The translations under genes were made by a program, and so were the position numbers. A stretch of 64,000 nucleotides of DNA from Alcanivoracaceae bacterium (GTDB taxonomy: Bacteria; Pseudomonadota; Gammaproteobacteria; Pseudomonadales; Alcanivoracaceae): contig JARGPN010000016.1 in assembly GCA_029213045.1 (NCBI GenBank), positions 1 to 64,000 on the forward strand. The letters run 5' to 3'. Positions 8,383 to 17,535 of the stretch are shown piece by piece. Numbering within the stretch: position 1 is the stretch's first letter; the number at the start of each line of letters is the position of its first letter. The notes under the pieces were generated by a model. It did no database searches. It was not told the DNA's origin and saw only the letters and a list, made by a program, of their open reading frames with translations.

Positions 8383-9146
8383 TCTTCAAACTCGTCGTTG
8401 TCGTTGCTGTTAGTCAGTACCACATAATTGCGGTACTCCGTACGAAACACAAAACTGCGGGTTAAATACAGGCGTAAACCCAACCCGGCGTGAACAGATC
8501 GATCGCTGCGATTATCTGGACGCACTAGCACCGTACGCGGCGAGATATCGACCTTGCCTGTTCCCATTAATATGTACGGCGATAAACGCCAGCGCGGGAA
8601 CATGTGGTGCTGAATGCCGATGCTGGCCAAGCGGGTTGTCGCCAAACTGCTTTGCGCTTCAGTCCATGACAAATCGGCTTGTAAGTTTTCGGTGAAGGCG
8701 AACCCTGCGTTCACCGTTAATGCTGTGACGCCGTCGATTTCGCCCACCATCACAGCGAGTTCGCCATGACGTCGAAAATAGTCTTCCTGTGAAAGATCTT
8801 GAAGGGCGACGTAGCTACCTGTTTCGTCCAAGGTGCGCGCCAATTGATCTCGATACACCCAGCCGCTGCGCCCACGTGGCGTGCGAATTTTAATCCACTG
8901 GGTTTTGCGTTTAACCACATCAACCCAAGCGCCCTGCTCAACCACGTGAAAAACGGGATAGCCGCGACCAGGCCCGGTACGCACGTCGATGTAGGGATCA
9001 GCGATTTGCACTCGCTGCGGTTCTTTAGCGAAGGCGCTTACCGGCGCGAGAAGGAACAACAGCGCAGCAAGCACGCCGCCCACACTTGCGCAAAAGAAAC
9101 CCTGCTGGAATGTCGCCCGCAAATAACGAGGAGCCCACACGTTCAT
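8352..9146 (-). CDS. SH3-domain plus outer-membrane beta-barrel protein
   Basis: About 264 residues: a signal peptide (to about residue 40, AFA-KE), a bacterial SH3-like domain (IADPYIDVRTGPGRGYPVFH to GWVYRDQLA, about 45-105), then a small beta-barrel ending GFGVLF. Bacterial SH3 domains usually bind peptidoglycan or peptides. A periplasmic SH3 joined to an outer-membrane barrel would tether the membrane to the wall or to a partner. ATG 9146 follows a GGGG ribosome site; GTG 9152 is also possible. It starts 12 bases after the stop of the HzsA-like gene. Confidence 0.82.
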   Translation of the reverse strand: MNVWAPRYLRATFQQGFFCASVGGVLAALLFLLAPVSAFAKEPQRVQIADPYIDVRTGPGRGYPVFHVVEQGAWVDVVKRKTQWIKIRTPRGRSGWVYRDQLARTLDETGSYVALQDLSQEDYFRRHGELAVMVGEIDGVTALTVNAGFAFTENLQADLSWTEAQSSLATTRLASIGIQHHMFPRWRLSPYILMGTGKVDISPRTVLVRPDNRSDRSVHAGLGLRLYLTRSFVFRTEYRNYVVLTNSNDNDEFEEWRAGFGVLF

Positions 9147-9158
9147 TAACACCCCGAA

Positions 9159-11834
9159 TTACTGCGGCACGGCAAATGGATTGTTGTAATTCTGCGCGCC
9201 GATATCTGTCCATTCCGACAGCAAACGTAACTCAGCGGGCGTGAGCCACTGCGGATGCGCGCCCGTGTCAGAAAATACGTTAAAGAAGCGACTGACTCGC
9301 GCATTACCGGCGCTGAGACTAGGATTGATAGTCGTCGTTTCTAAAACGGGAATAGGCATGTCTAACGCATCCAACACCAAGTCACCATTTTCATCCACTT
9401 CGTAAACGGGATTGCCATTACCGTCTAATACTGGGGTTAGCTCATCCACGAGTGCGCCATCTACTAATGCCACAACATTATCTTGGAATAATAATTCACG
9501 ATAACTCACCAAGTTATCGGCAACTGCGCCATCGGCATCACCGGTTAACTCTAACTGTGCATCAGGCACGCGCAACGCATTCATATCGTCGCGGCGATTG
9601 TGGCAACTTGAACAGGTGCCATCAATCATTGCCCCACCATCATCTACCGTACGCGGCGCGTCCCAAATCGGCTGGATATGCTCAACGTAGTTAATCACTG
9701 CGCGACACAACGGATTCCAGCCCCCTGCACACTGCGGCGCTTCCGGCGTAGGGGTGTCTAAATCTGCGTACGCCAGTGTGAATGGGTCATCAATGGTGCG
9801 CACAGCAGGATCGGTCCAGATATCTTCGTAAATAACATCCAGCGACGGGATTTCTACTTCAGGCTCAACCCTTGCTAATACTTGCGCCATGGTTTCGCCG
9901 GCATCGGCAAATAATGCAGGGCGCGTATTCGGAAACGCAGCACCGGTGCTGACGGCACCGACATTCACATTATCTAACTCGGCGTCGCGGCGACCGTGCG
10001 GCAATGCTGAGTTAGCCTGATGACAGCCACCGCAAACAAGCGTTTCGCCAGAGCGCACGGTAATCCAGGCGCCATGGCGGGTTAAAATATTGCGGCCATT
10101 TTTATCGACTAGTTGAATGTCCAATGGGACGTTTGCAGGAACACGCGCACGGACTGATCCGTCTGGGGCGATAGGCACATAACCGACAATTTCGCGCATG
10201 CCAAATTGCGGGCGACCAAAATCCGCAGCATCTAATTCAACCACATCGTCGTCGGGAATTAACACGCCTTTCACTATACGAAGAAAACGGGCGCGTCGTT
10301 CGTCGGCAAGCACCAGTGCAGGATCTTTAAATTGATCCAATGTTGTAACGCCTACGGGCAACGTGCTCTGACTTAAAGAATTAAATACACCAGAAAAATC
10401 GTACACGCTGCGAATATCAATCACGCCTGCGTCTTGATCAAACAAAAACTGATTTAAATCAACACCCGGCTCGCCATCAGCCAATGCCATTGGTGCGTTG
10501 CGGCGCGCCATGACAGCGACGGACGTAATCATTACATCATTTTTCGGGGCAATTACCGGTAACTGCGTGCCCGCATCACCATCGAATATCCACAAGCCGT
10601 AGGCAGGCTCTGCTTCGACTAATCCGTCATTATTTAAATTTCCATCAGTGCATGCCAATAATTCGCCGCCGGTTGAACGCAATCGACAGGGCGACCACGC
10701 CACTAAAAATCGATTGCTACCGTCATTGAGCGGCGTGATCGCCGCAAAACGTCCACCCGGTGATTTTTGATCGTCCGCACGCACGGGCAATGGCAGCACC
10801 GGAAGTTGCGCGCTGCCGCCGGTAATGGCGACGGGTTGATTTACATTAATAAATTCTTTCACGCGTAAGATAGTAGGGATGCCCGACCAAGTGGCGCTTT
10901 CTTGTGGACGGCGCAGTACCAATACGGAGCCGTCTGATAGCAAGTTCGGCTGCGCCCAAATTGGCGCCGGATCATTTTGCGTGTGACTGTCAGCGCCGTA
11001 CATGATTTCAGTGTCGGCGCCATCCGGACGCGTGCTGTAAAAATTAAATTCGTTGGCATTATCTTTGTGATCCCAACGCAGCATTAAAACGCGGCCATCG
11101 CTCATCACTAAGGGGGCAAGGTCGTGGCTCATGTTGAAACTGATTTGGCGAATATTGGAGCCGTCCGCATTCATGACATGCAAACCGACGGAGAAATTTT
11201 GGCGGTCTTCTTCTAACGGGGAGAATTGCGGCTTACCTTCGTCAAGCAAACGCGCCAGCGCCTGTCTTTGTCGCGTGGACACAAACACAATGCGGCCATC
11301 GGGCAAATAACGCGGCGCCATGTCTTGACCTTCTTCCGCGATTAAATCGATGGGGATAATGCGGCGCACGCTGGCAGTGTCGAAATCGTATTCCCAGATA
11401 TTCCACGTGGGCTGTTCGTCGTCATCAGCATCTTCTATTTCCGGCGCGCGCATCGCAAACAACATACGCCGTCCGTCGTAGCTCGGACTTAAGTCTTTGA
11501 TATCAATTTGGCCCGTGAATAAACCAGCGCTTATATTTCGCTCTGGCGCATTCGGAGATGCCACATCGCGTACATAAAGTGACGCTCCTGGGAAGAATGC
11601 AGCGGGTTCTGCAAAATCATTTTCCAGCAAGGTGTTGTCATCTTCATCGCGTGGCGTGACGCGCTTCACATACGCGATAGGATTTTCGCCTAGTCGAACG
11701 TCCACGCTGTCTTGCTCGCTACTCCCAACACAACCTTGCAATCCCAGCAAAATCGGCAGATAAAGTGCGGCGCATCGAATAACTACTGTTACCCAATTCA
11801 CATTAACGGCATGTTGTTGTCGGATATTCACCAA
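9159..11834 (-). CDS. HzsA-like PD40 beta-propeller lipoprotein with two c-type haem motifs
   Basis: About 891 residues. The N-terminus ends in a lipobox (GLQGC), so it is probably anchored in a membrane. Residues 50-450 contain TolB/PD40-type repeats (for example LSPSYDGRRMLFAMRAP, PRYLPDGRIVFVSTR, HVMNADGSNIRQIS). The C-terminal part has two haem c sites, C601-GG-C604-H and C741-SS-C744-H. This layout matches proteins annotated as related to the hydrazine synthase alpha subunit, but no other hydrazine synthase subunit is nearby, so hydrazine chemistry is not implied. The start is TTG (11834) or GTG (11831), with no clear ribosome site. It is the first gene of a leftward run. Confidence 0.85.
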   Translation of the reverse strand: MVNIRQQHAVNVNWVTVVIRCAALYLPILLGLQGCVGSSEQDSVDVRLGENPIAYVKRVTPRDEDDNTLLENDFAEPAAFFPGASLYVRDVASPNAPERNISAGLFTGQIDIKDLSPSYDGRRMLFAMRAPEIEDADDDEQPTWNIWEYDFDTASVRRIIPIDLIAEEGQDMAPRYLPDGRIVFVSTRQRQALARLLDEGKPQFSPLEEDRQNFSVGLHVMNADGSNIRQISFNMSHDLAPLVMSDGRVLMLRWDHKDNANEFNFYSTRPDGADTEIMYGADSHTQNDPAPIWAQPNLLSDGSVLVLRRPQESATWSGIPTILRVKEFINVNQPVAITGGSAQLPVLPLPVRADDQKSPGGRFAAITPLNDGSNRFLVAWSPCRLRSTGGELLACTDGNLNNDGLVEAEPAYGLWIFDGDAGTQLPVIAPKNDVMITSVAVMARRNAPMALADGEPGVDLNQFLFDQDAGVIDIRSVYDFSGVFNSLSQSTLPVGVTTLDQFKDPALVLADERRARFLRIVKGVLIPDDDVVELDAADFGRPQFGMREIVGYVPIAPDGSVRARVPANVPLDIQLVDKNGRNILTRHGAWITVRSGETLVCGGCHQANSALPHGRRDAELDNVNVGAVSTGAAFPNTRPALFADAGETMAQVLARVEPEVEIPSLDVIYEDIWTDPAVRTIDDPFTLAYADLDTPTPEAPQCAGGWNPLCRAVINYVEHIQPIWDAPRTVDDGGAMIDGTCSSCHNRRDDMNALRVPDAQLELTGDADGAVADNLVSYRELLFQDNVVALVDGALVDELTPVLDGNGNPVYEVDENGDLVLDALDMPIPVLETTTINPSLSAGNARVSRFFNVFSDTGAHPQWLTPAELRLLSEWTDIGAQNYNNPFAVPQ

Positions 11835-12080
11835 AATGAACCTATATCAGGGCGAAGACGCTTAGTCCTGCAATTATTGTGCAAACTGAAAAAGGAATCT
11901 GCGTCGCAACGCACAGTCATCATAAAGAAAAAAATGCACACTTATTGCATAACAACTAATAATGCTTCGGCACATATGCTACCGAAGCAAAATAACAAAG
12001 TGTGTTTTGTCTCGGCAAACGTCATTTGTTAAGCGTCCAAGAGCTAAACATCGTTGCACAAAAATGTATGGGGATAGCCC
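11835..12080. promoter_or_regulatory. Divergent promoter region of the haem-protein cluster
   Basis: A 246-base, AT-rich gap separates the leftward HzsA-like gene from the rightward DUF1588-like gene. It must hold the promoters for both arms. I see no clear operator palindrome. An open frame crossing it on the plus strand (to 12032) has no protein-like features. Confidence 0.4.
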
Positions 12081-13301
12081 ATGAACCGGAATAAGCAGGA
12101 CTGCGCTCAGCAGTACGACAACAATTTGGATCGTTATAAAGTGAAAAGGAACCTCACCGTTATCGTTGGCTGCGTGCTGCTTAGTGCACTAGCGTCCCAC
12201 TCTTTTGCGAACGAACGCGACGAAGCCAAACGCATCTATGATCGACTTGTGGGCTCTCCACCTTCGGTAGACATGCTGAATACACTCGAGAGTCTTGTTA
12301 ATGGCGGCCAGTATCGCGATGCGGCAATACTCGCCACGCAAGAAGACGGCTTTTACAACGTCACCATAAAAAATATGGTGACGCCGTGGACCAACGAAGA
12401 TGGCGATGCGTTTGCGCCGCTTAACGACTACACCGCGACCGTCATTGGCATGGTGCGCGATGAAGTCGATTTTCGTCAGGTGCTATCGGGCGACATTCTG
12501 TATGTGGGCGACACCAATGCCGTGCCGTCGCCTAGCCCAAGCAACAACAATCACTATGCCGAACTCGAAGCGCAGAACATTTCGCTGCGCGACACCCTGA
12601 TTCAAACCGCCCAGTCCACCACGTATGGAATTCCGTCAGATGCCACCGCCGGCATTATGACAAGCCGCGCCGCGGCGAAAGCGTTTTTTGTTGCTGGCAC
12701 CAATCGCGCCATGTTTCGTTTTACTTTAATGAACCATTTATGTCGCGATCTTGAACAAGTGAAGGACATTACTCGTCCGTCTGACAGGATTCGCCAAGAC
12801 GTTAGTCGCAGTCCAGGTGGCGACAGCCGTATTTTTCTGAATAGCTGTATCGGTTGCCACAGCGGCATGGACCCAATGGCGCAAGCCTTTGCTTACTATG
12901 ATTGGAGCGGCGCTGAAGGCGCTGACGATGGCGCACTGATTTATGACGCCTCCGCTGTTCAAGAAAAGTATTTAATTAACAGCAATAATTTTCCGCACGG
13001 TTTTATTACACCCGATGACAGCTGGGATAATTATTGGCGCAGCGGCCCAAATGCCAATCTTGGCTGGGGAGCTGGCAGCGGTAGCGGTAATGGCGCTAAA
13101 ACAATGGGACAGGAATTAGCTAACAGCGACGTGTTCGCCACCTGCCAAGCGCAAAAAGTTTTCAAAGCGGTGTGCTTACGCGCACCGCACTCCGGTGCGG
13201 ATATCTCTCAGATTTCTGCGATGACCAATACCTTTAAAGGCAACGGCTATCACATGCGCGATTTATTTGTCGACGCCGCCGTGTATTGCCGAGCAGAGTG
13301 A
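12081..13301 (+). CDS. DUF1588-like monohaem c-type protein
   Basis: A 406-residue exported protein: a long polar N-region, a hydrophobic segment (about 24-42) and ASHSFA cleavage. It carries one haem c motif, C256-IG-C259-H260, in the context CIGCHSGMDPMAQAFAYYDW. The C-x-x-C-H-x-x-MDP-x-x-A-x-E/Y-x-x-D pattern and the preceding GIMTS...NRAMFRFTLMNHLC segment resemble the DUF1588 region of planctomycete-type cytochrome proteins. A later FATCQAQKVFKAVCLR is reminiscent of DUF1585. The family call is by pattern only. It leads the rightward arm; its stop is 11 bases before the LamG lipoprotein start. Confidence 0.72.
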   Translation: MNRNKQDCAQQYDNNLDRYKVKRNLTVIVGCVLLSALASHSFANERDEAKRIYDRLVGSPPSVDMLNTLESLVNGGQYRDAAILATQEDGFYNVTIKNMVTPWTNEDGDAFAPLNDYTATVIGMVRDEVDFRQVLSGDILYVGDTNAVPSPSPSNNNHYAELEAQNISLRDTLIQTAQSTTYGIPSDATAGIMTSRAAAKAFFVAGTNRAMFRFTLMNHLCRDLEQVKDITRPSDRIRQDVSRSPGGDSRIFLNSCIGCHSGMDPMAQAFAYYDWSGAEGADDGALIYDASAVQEKYLINSNNFPHGFITPDDSWDNYWRSGPNANLGWGAGSGSGNGAKTMGQELANSDVFATCQAQKVFKAVCLRAPHSGADISQISAMTNTFKGNGYHMRDLFVDAAVYCRAE

Positions 13302-13312
13302 GGGAGCGCCGA

Positions 13313-15856
13313 ATGAAAACGACACCATTCAAAACACCTATCTCAAAAGCACTCATGCTTGCCCTTCTGCCACTTGCGTTATTGCAAGGCTGCGGCGGCA
13401 GCTCTAGCGGTGCGGACGTCACACAAAATGCGCCAGCACAAAATGGCGGCCAAAGTTCTAATTATTCTGGCCCTGCGGCGCAAACTGCGGACATCAACGC
13501 ATTCAAGGTCAACGTGTGGGACAACTTAGCGCGCGCCGATCGCTGCGGAAATTGTCACGTGCAGAGCCAGCAAGCACCCTCGTTTGCTCGCAACGATGAC
13601 ATTAACCTTGCCTACACCGCTGCAAACTCCGTAATTACGTTGAGCAATCCCGGATCATCGGAAATGGTCAGCAAAGTACGCGGCGGCCACCAATGCTGGC
13701 TAGAAACTGCCGATGCATGCGCCGCGCAATTAACCACATGGATTACCAATTGGGCCAACGCCAGCATTGGCGGCGACGCTGGCGAAGTGGATTTCCAACC
13801 GCCACCACTGCGTGATCCAGGCGCCAGCCGTTACTACCCAGATTCGTCTGCGCTGTTTGCCGCTAACGTACATCCACTGTTTAGAAATTTTTGTGTGGAA
13901 TGCCACGAACCGAATGCGGTGACGCCGATCACTCCTTATTTTGCTCACGCCAATGCGGACACCGCGTATTTGGCAGCGCAAGGCGTGATGAACTTAAACG
14001 TGCCGGCGAATTCGCGCGTGGTGCAGAGGCTCGCCGAAGACAATCACAATTGCTGGACCGATGATTGCGATAGCGATGCAGCGGCGATGGCTCAAAAAAT
14101 TGCCGATATGGCGGCCGGCATCACCCCCGCAACACCACCCGATGACTTAGTTATCAGCAAAGCGCTGGTCACTGCAGATGGCATTATCGCTGCCTCAGGC
14201 GGACGCTTCGATAGCAACGTGATTGGCCGCTATGAATTTAGAAGCGGTAGCGGCAACGTGGCCTTCGACACTAGCCCCGTAACGCCCGCGGCGGATTTAA
14301 ATCTCGTTGGTGATGTTGAGTGGGTCGCTGGTTGGGGTATCCGCGTCAACGATGGTAAAGCGCAAGCGACTACTACCAACAGCCGCAAGTATTATCAGCT
14401 AATTCAATCCAGTGGCGAGTTTTCCGTTGAAGCGTGGATCATTCCTTCAACGCCTGCGCAAAACATGGCGCATATTGTGAGTTACTCTGCCGGCACTACC
14501 GCGCGCAACTTTACCCTCGCGCAATCGGATAGCCGCTATTCCTTTGCATTACGCCATAGCAACACCAGCCTAAATGGCGAGCCTGCCATTGATAGCCCAG
14601 ACGAAACGTTGCAGGCATCGTTACAACACGTTGTGCTTACCTATGACGTAGAAAATGGCCGGCGTATTTTTATCAACGGCGAAGACTCCGGCACTATCGA
14701 TCCGAACACACCGGATCTACTCAATAGCTGGAACGACACCTACGCGCTGGTGCTTGGCAACGAAGCGTCGAGCGACCGTTTGTGGCAAGGCGTGATTCGT
14801 TTTGTCGCCATCCACAATCGCGCCCTCTCGCCCTCGCAGGTTTTGCAAAACTTTTCAGCGGGTGTTGGCGAACGACGTTACTTACTTTTCGGCATCTCAC
14901 ATTTAATTCCTGAAGACGATGCCTTTATTGGCTTCCAAGTATCGCGCTTTGATGATTTTTCATATTTGTTTGCAGAGCCATTCTTTATCGACTTAACCGA
15001 AGGCCAAGAAACCGCGCCGGCGGAAATCCCTATCGCGGGCATGCGCTTAGGCATCAACGGAGGCGAGGCTGCTGTCGCACAAGTGTGGGCAAATCTGGAT
15101 ACCACCATTGGCGGCGATAGCTACGTGAGCACTGGCCAACAATTTTCACGGCTCGGTACGTTATTAGCGGTAGACCAAGACGAGCAGCAGGACGAATTCT
15201 TCCTCACCTTTGCTCGCCTCGGCAATAATCAGCATACCTATACTGACGCGGCATCAACGCCATTAGTGTTAACTGCAGGGCCAACACAAGAAACCACGGG
15301 CATTCGCACCTTCGACGAAATTAACGCGAGCATGAGCGCGATGACGGGCGTGCCCGCAACGTACGGTGACGTGCCTGACACATTCCAAACTATCCGCAAA
15401 CAATTGCCAACATCGGCTGAACTCGGCGGCTTCCTCACGGCGCATCAAATCGCCATTGCCCAGTTGTCGATTGAATATTGCAACGCAATGATAGAAGCCG
15501 ATATCGCTAACGATAGTGATGTGCCGGTGTTCTTTAGCGGATTAAATTACAACACCAATGCCAACACGCTCACCGACACCGAATGGCGCGACTTGGTTAT
15601 TACACCGTTGGTCGATAATTTCGTTGGCACCGGTTTGGATTTACAACCTAGTCCGAACGCGGTGACGTGCGAACTGGAAACGTTGCTGTTCGACAGCACT
15701 GCCGGCAGCGCCGCATGCAGCGCTGCACCAAGCACACGCCCCACTACTGCTAGCCTCGCCCGTTGCGGCGGAAGCTGTTCTTCTGACCGCACGGCCATTG
15801 CCGCCAAAGCAGCCTGTGCTGTGGCGCTGGGCAGTGCCACCATGCTGCTACAATAA
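13313..15856 (+). CDS. Dihaem LamG-domain lipoprotein
   Basis: An 847-residue lipoprotein (lipobox ALLQGC, Cys27). Two haem c motifs lie at C78-GN-C81-H82 and C194-VE-C197-H198, each followed by a CW...C-rich repeat, so the N-terminal third looks like two tandem cytochrome modules. A LamG/concanavalin-like domain spans about residues 330-530 (FSVEAWIIPS, HVVLTYDVENGRRIFINGED, LWQGVIRFVAIHNRALS). The C-terminal 300 residues are unassigned and hold several cysteines. The start at ATG 13313 follows GAGGGAG, and the stop is 9 bases before the Tat-protein ATG. LamG domains bind sugars or proteins, so a substrate-docking electron carrier is a plausible inference. Confidence 0.85.
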   Translation: MKTTPFKTPISKALMLALLPLALLQGCGGSSSGADVTQNAPAQNGGQSSNYSGPAAQTADINAFKVNVWDNLARADRCGNCHVQSQQAPSFARNDDINLAYTAANSVITLSNPGSSEMVSKVRGGHQCWLETADACAAQLTTWITNWANASIGGDAGEVDFQPPPLRDPGASRYYPDSSALFAANVHPLFRNFCVECHEPNAVTPITPYFAHANADTAYLAAQGVMNLNVPANSRVVQRLAEDNHNCWTDDCDSDAAAMAQKIADMAAGITPATPPDDLVISKALVTADGIIAASGGRFDSNVIGRYEFRSGSGNVAFDTSPVTPAADLNLVGDVEWVAGWGIRVNDGKAQATTTNSRKYYQLIQSSGEFSVEAWIIPSTPAQNMAHIVSYSAGTTARNFTLAQSDSRYSFALRHSNTSLNGEPAIDSPDETLQASLQHVVLTYDVENGRRIFINGEDSGTIDPNTPDLLNSWNDTYALVLGNEASSDRLWQGVIRFVAIHNRALSPSQVLQNFSAGVGERRYLLFGISHLIPEDDAFIGFQVSRFDDFSYLFAEPFFIDLTEGQETAPAEIPIAGMRLGINGGEAAVAQVWANLDTTIGGDSYVSTGQQFSRLGTLLAVDQDEQQDEFFLTFARLGNNQHTYTDAASTPLVLTAGPTQETTGIRTFDEINASMSAMTGVPATYGDVPDTFQTIRKQLPTSAELGGFLTAHQIAIAQLSIEYCNAMIEADIANDSDVPVFFSGLNYNTNANTLTDTEWRDLVITPLVDNFVGTGLDLQPSPNAVTCELETLLFDSTAGSAACSAAPSTRPTTASLARCGGSCSSDRTAIAAKAACAVALGSATMLLQ

Positions 15857-15865
15857 GGAGTGATC

Positions 15866-17455
15866 ATGAAACGGAAAGTCGCTCTACCCGTTAATGCGCC
15901 GCTGCTAGATTTAGATCACGGCAAACCGATGACACGGCGCGAATTTGTTGCGCGCGGCATGATGCGCGGTGCTGGCGTTGTCAGTTCATTAGGCGTGCTC
16001 AGTTTATTTGCCAATCCACGTTCAGCGTATGCCGCACTGTCCAGCGATTTGGACAGCTTAAAAGCAGGCTGCGGTATTAATGTTTCCGGCGCCGGCAAGA
16101 TTCCTTTTATTTGTTTTGATTTAGCTGGTGGCGCAAACATCGCTGGCTCAAACGTTTTAGTCGGCCAACAAGGCGGACAAGAAGACTTTTTATCCACGGC
16201 CGGTTATTCGAAACTCGGCCTCCCCGGAAACATGGTGCCGGGCACAGGCGCAGGCGCTGCCTTTATTGACCGTCAGTTTGGCTTGGCTTTTCACACCGAT
16301 TCCGGTTTTCTGCGCGGCATGCTGACAACGGCAACCAGCGCCACCACAAAAAGCTTCACCAATGGTTTTGTGATTCCAGCGCGCTCTGAAAATGACACAG
16401 GCAACAATCCACACAATCCGTTGTACGGTATTTTCCGTGCTGGCGCGGACGGCGAATTGCTCACCTTGATCGGATCACAAACTTCGGTGTCTGGCGGCAA
16501 TTCCATGGCGCCAGCCATGCTTATTGATCCATCAAAACGGCCAACAAAAGTTGACCGGCCGAGCGACGTCAATGGCTTGGTCAATACCGGCAAGTTAGTC
16601 GGGCTTTTGGATGAATCCGATGCCGTTGCGGTGATGGAATCGATTGCCCGCATTAGCCAGAAAAAATTAACCGCCATTACTGCGTCAGACGTTGTCAAAG
16701 ACTTGCTTGAATGTGGCTATATCGAAGCTGCGGACATTGCTGAGCGTTACGCAGACCCATCGGCGTTAAGCGTCGAAGACGATACAGATATTGTTGCCGC
16801 GAACGGCGCAATTTTTACCCCTGATCAATTTAACGGCGACAGTGAATTACGCAAAGCTGCATCGGTGATGAAGCTAGTGGTAAACGGCTACGCTGGTGCT
16901 GGATGCATCACCATGGGTGGGTTTGATTATCACACCGGTGAGCGCGGCACAGGTGAGCGTCGCGATTTCCGTGCGGGCCAGTGTATCGGCGCGTGTTTGG
17001 AATACGCACAGCGTAAAGGCAAGCCGCTGATGATCTACGTGTACAGCGATGGGTCATTAAGCAGCAACGGCCGTATTGATAACTCTGCCGATGGTCGCGG
17101 CAAAGGCGAATGGACTGGCGACAACTCCTCAACAGCAGCATCGTTTGCACTGGTGTACAACCCAGGCAAGCAACCGGTGCTGCTCGGCGGCACGCCTGAG
17201 CAACAAGCGCAGCACCAGCAAATCGGCTGGATGCGCTCGGAAGCCACCGTTGAAACTGCCGGCACGCCTGCGGCCAACAACGTTAACTTGCTGGTCGAAT
17301 CCGTGTTGCTAAATTATATGTCGCTGCACAGTCAGCAGGGGCAGTTTGCCGACGCGAACTTCTTCCCGAATCATAGCCTCGGCAATGCAACGAGCATGAA
17401 CCGCCTCACAGCGTTCGAGCCGCTGTACAATGGCACGGTTAACTTTCCTGTTTAG
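15866..17455 (+). CDS. Tat-exported DUF1501-like protein
   Basis: A 529-residue protein with a twin-arginine signal: TRREFVARG with Arg24-Arg25, then a hydrophobic stretch and a SAYA site. The body has FICFDLAGGANIAGSNVLVG near the N-terminus and GGFDYHTGERGTGERRDFRAG with a later IYVYSDGS and a DNSADGRGKGEW segment. These fall where DUF1501 proteins have their LRGGnDGLN, GGFDTH and SEFGR...GTDHG motifs, so I call it a divergent member of that alkaline-phosphatase-fold group. ATG 15866 follows AAGGAG. In planctomycetes DUF1501 proteins travel with cytochrome-like partners, as here. The substrate is unknown. Confidence 0.7.
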   Translation: MKRKVALPVNAPLLDLDHGKPMTRREFVARGMMRGAGVVSSLGVLSLFANPRSAYAALSSDLDSLKAGCGINVSGAGKIPFICFDLAGGANIAGSNVLVGQQGGQEDFLSTAGYSKLGLPGNMVPGTGAGAAFIDRQFGLAFHTDSGFLRGMLTTATSATTKSFTNGFVIPARSENDTGNNPHNPLYGIFRAGADGELLTLIGSQTSVSGGNSMAPAMLIDPSKRPTKVDRPSDVNGLVNTGKLVGLLDESDAVAVMESIARISQKKLTAITASDVVKDLLECGYIEAADIAERYADPSALSVEDDTDIVAANGAIFTPDQFNGDSELRKAASVMKLVVNGYAGAGCITMGGFDYHTGERGTGERRDFRAGQCIGACLEYAQRKGKPLMIYVYSDGSLSSNGRIDNSADGRGKGEWTGDNSSTAASFALVYNPGKQPVLLGGTPEQQAQHQQIGWMRSEATVETAGTPAANNVNLLVESVLLNYMSLHSQQGQFADANFFPNHSLGNATSMNRLTAFEPLYNGTVNFPV

Positions 17456-17479
17456 CCGTAATAATGTGAGTGATGCGGC

Positions 17480-17506
17480 GCCTGCCTAAGACTAGGCAGG
17501 CGTTTT
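17480..17506 (+). terminator. Terminator closing the rightward haem-protein operon
   Basis: The stem CGCCTGCCTA / TAGGCAGGCG with a short AGAC loop is followed by TTTT. It ends the 12081-17455 operon and separates it from apbE, which therefore probably has its own promoter or depends on read-through. Confidence 0.8.
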
Positions 17507-17535
17507 ACTGCAAGCTATAAACGCTGAGGCAATAC

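Noticed and set aside
9159..11834. Hydrazine synthase function
   Set aside because: Only an alpha-like protein is present, without beta/gamma subunits or hydrazine dehydrogenase, so anammox-type chemistry is not supported.
11712..12032. 106-codon plus-strand frame across the divergent promoter
   Set aside because: It overlaps the HzsA-like start antisense and has no recognisable features.
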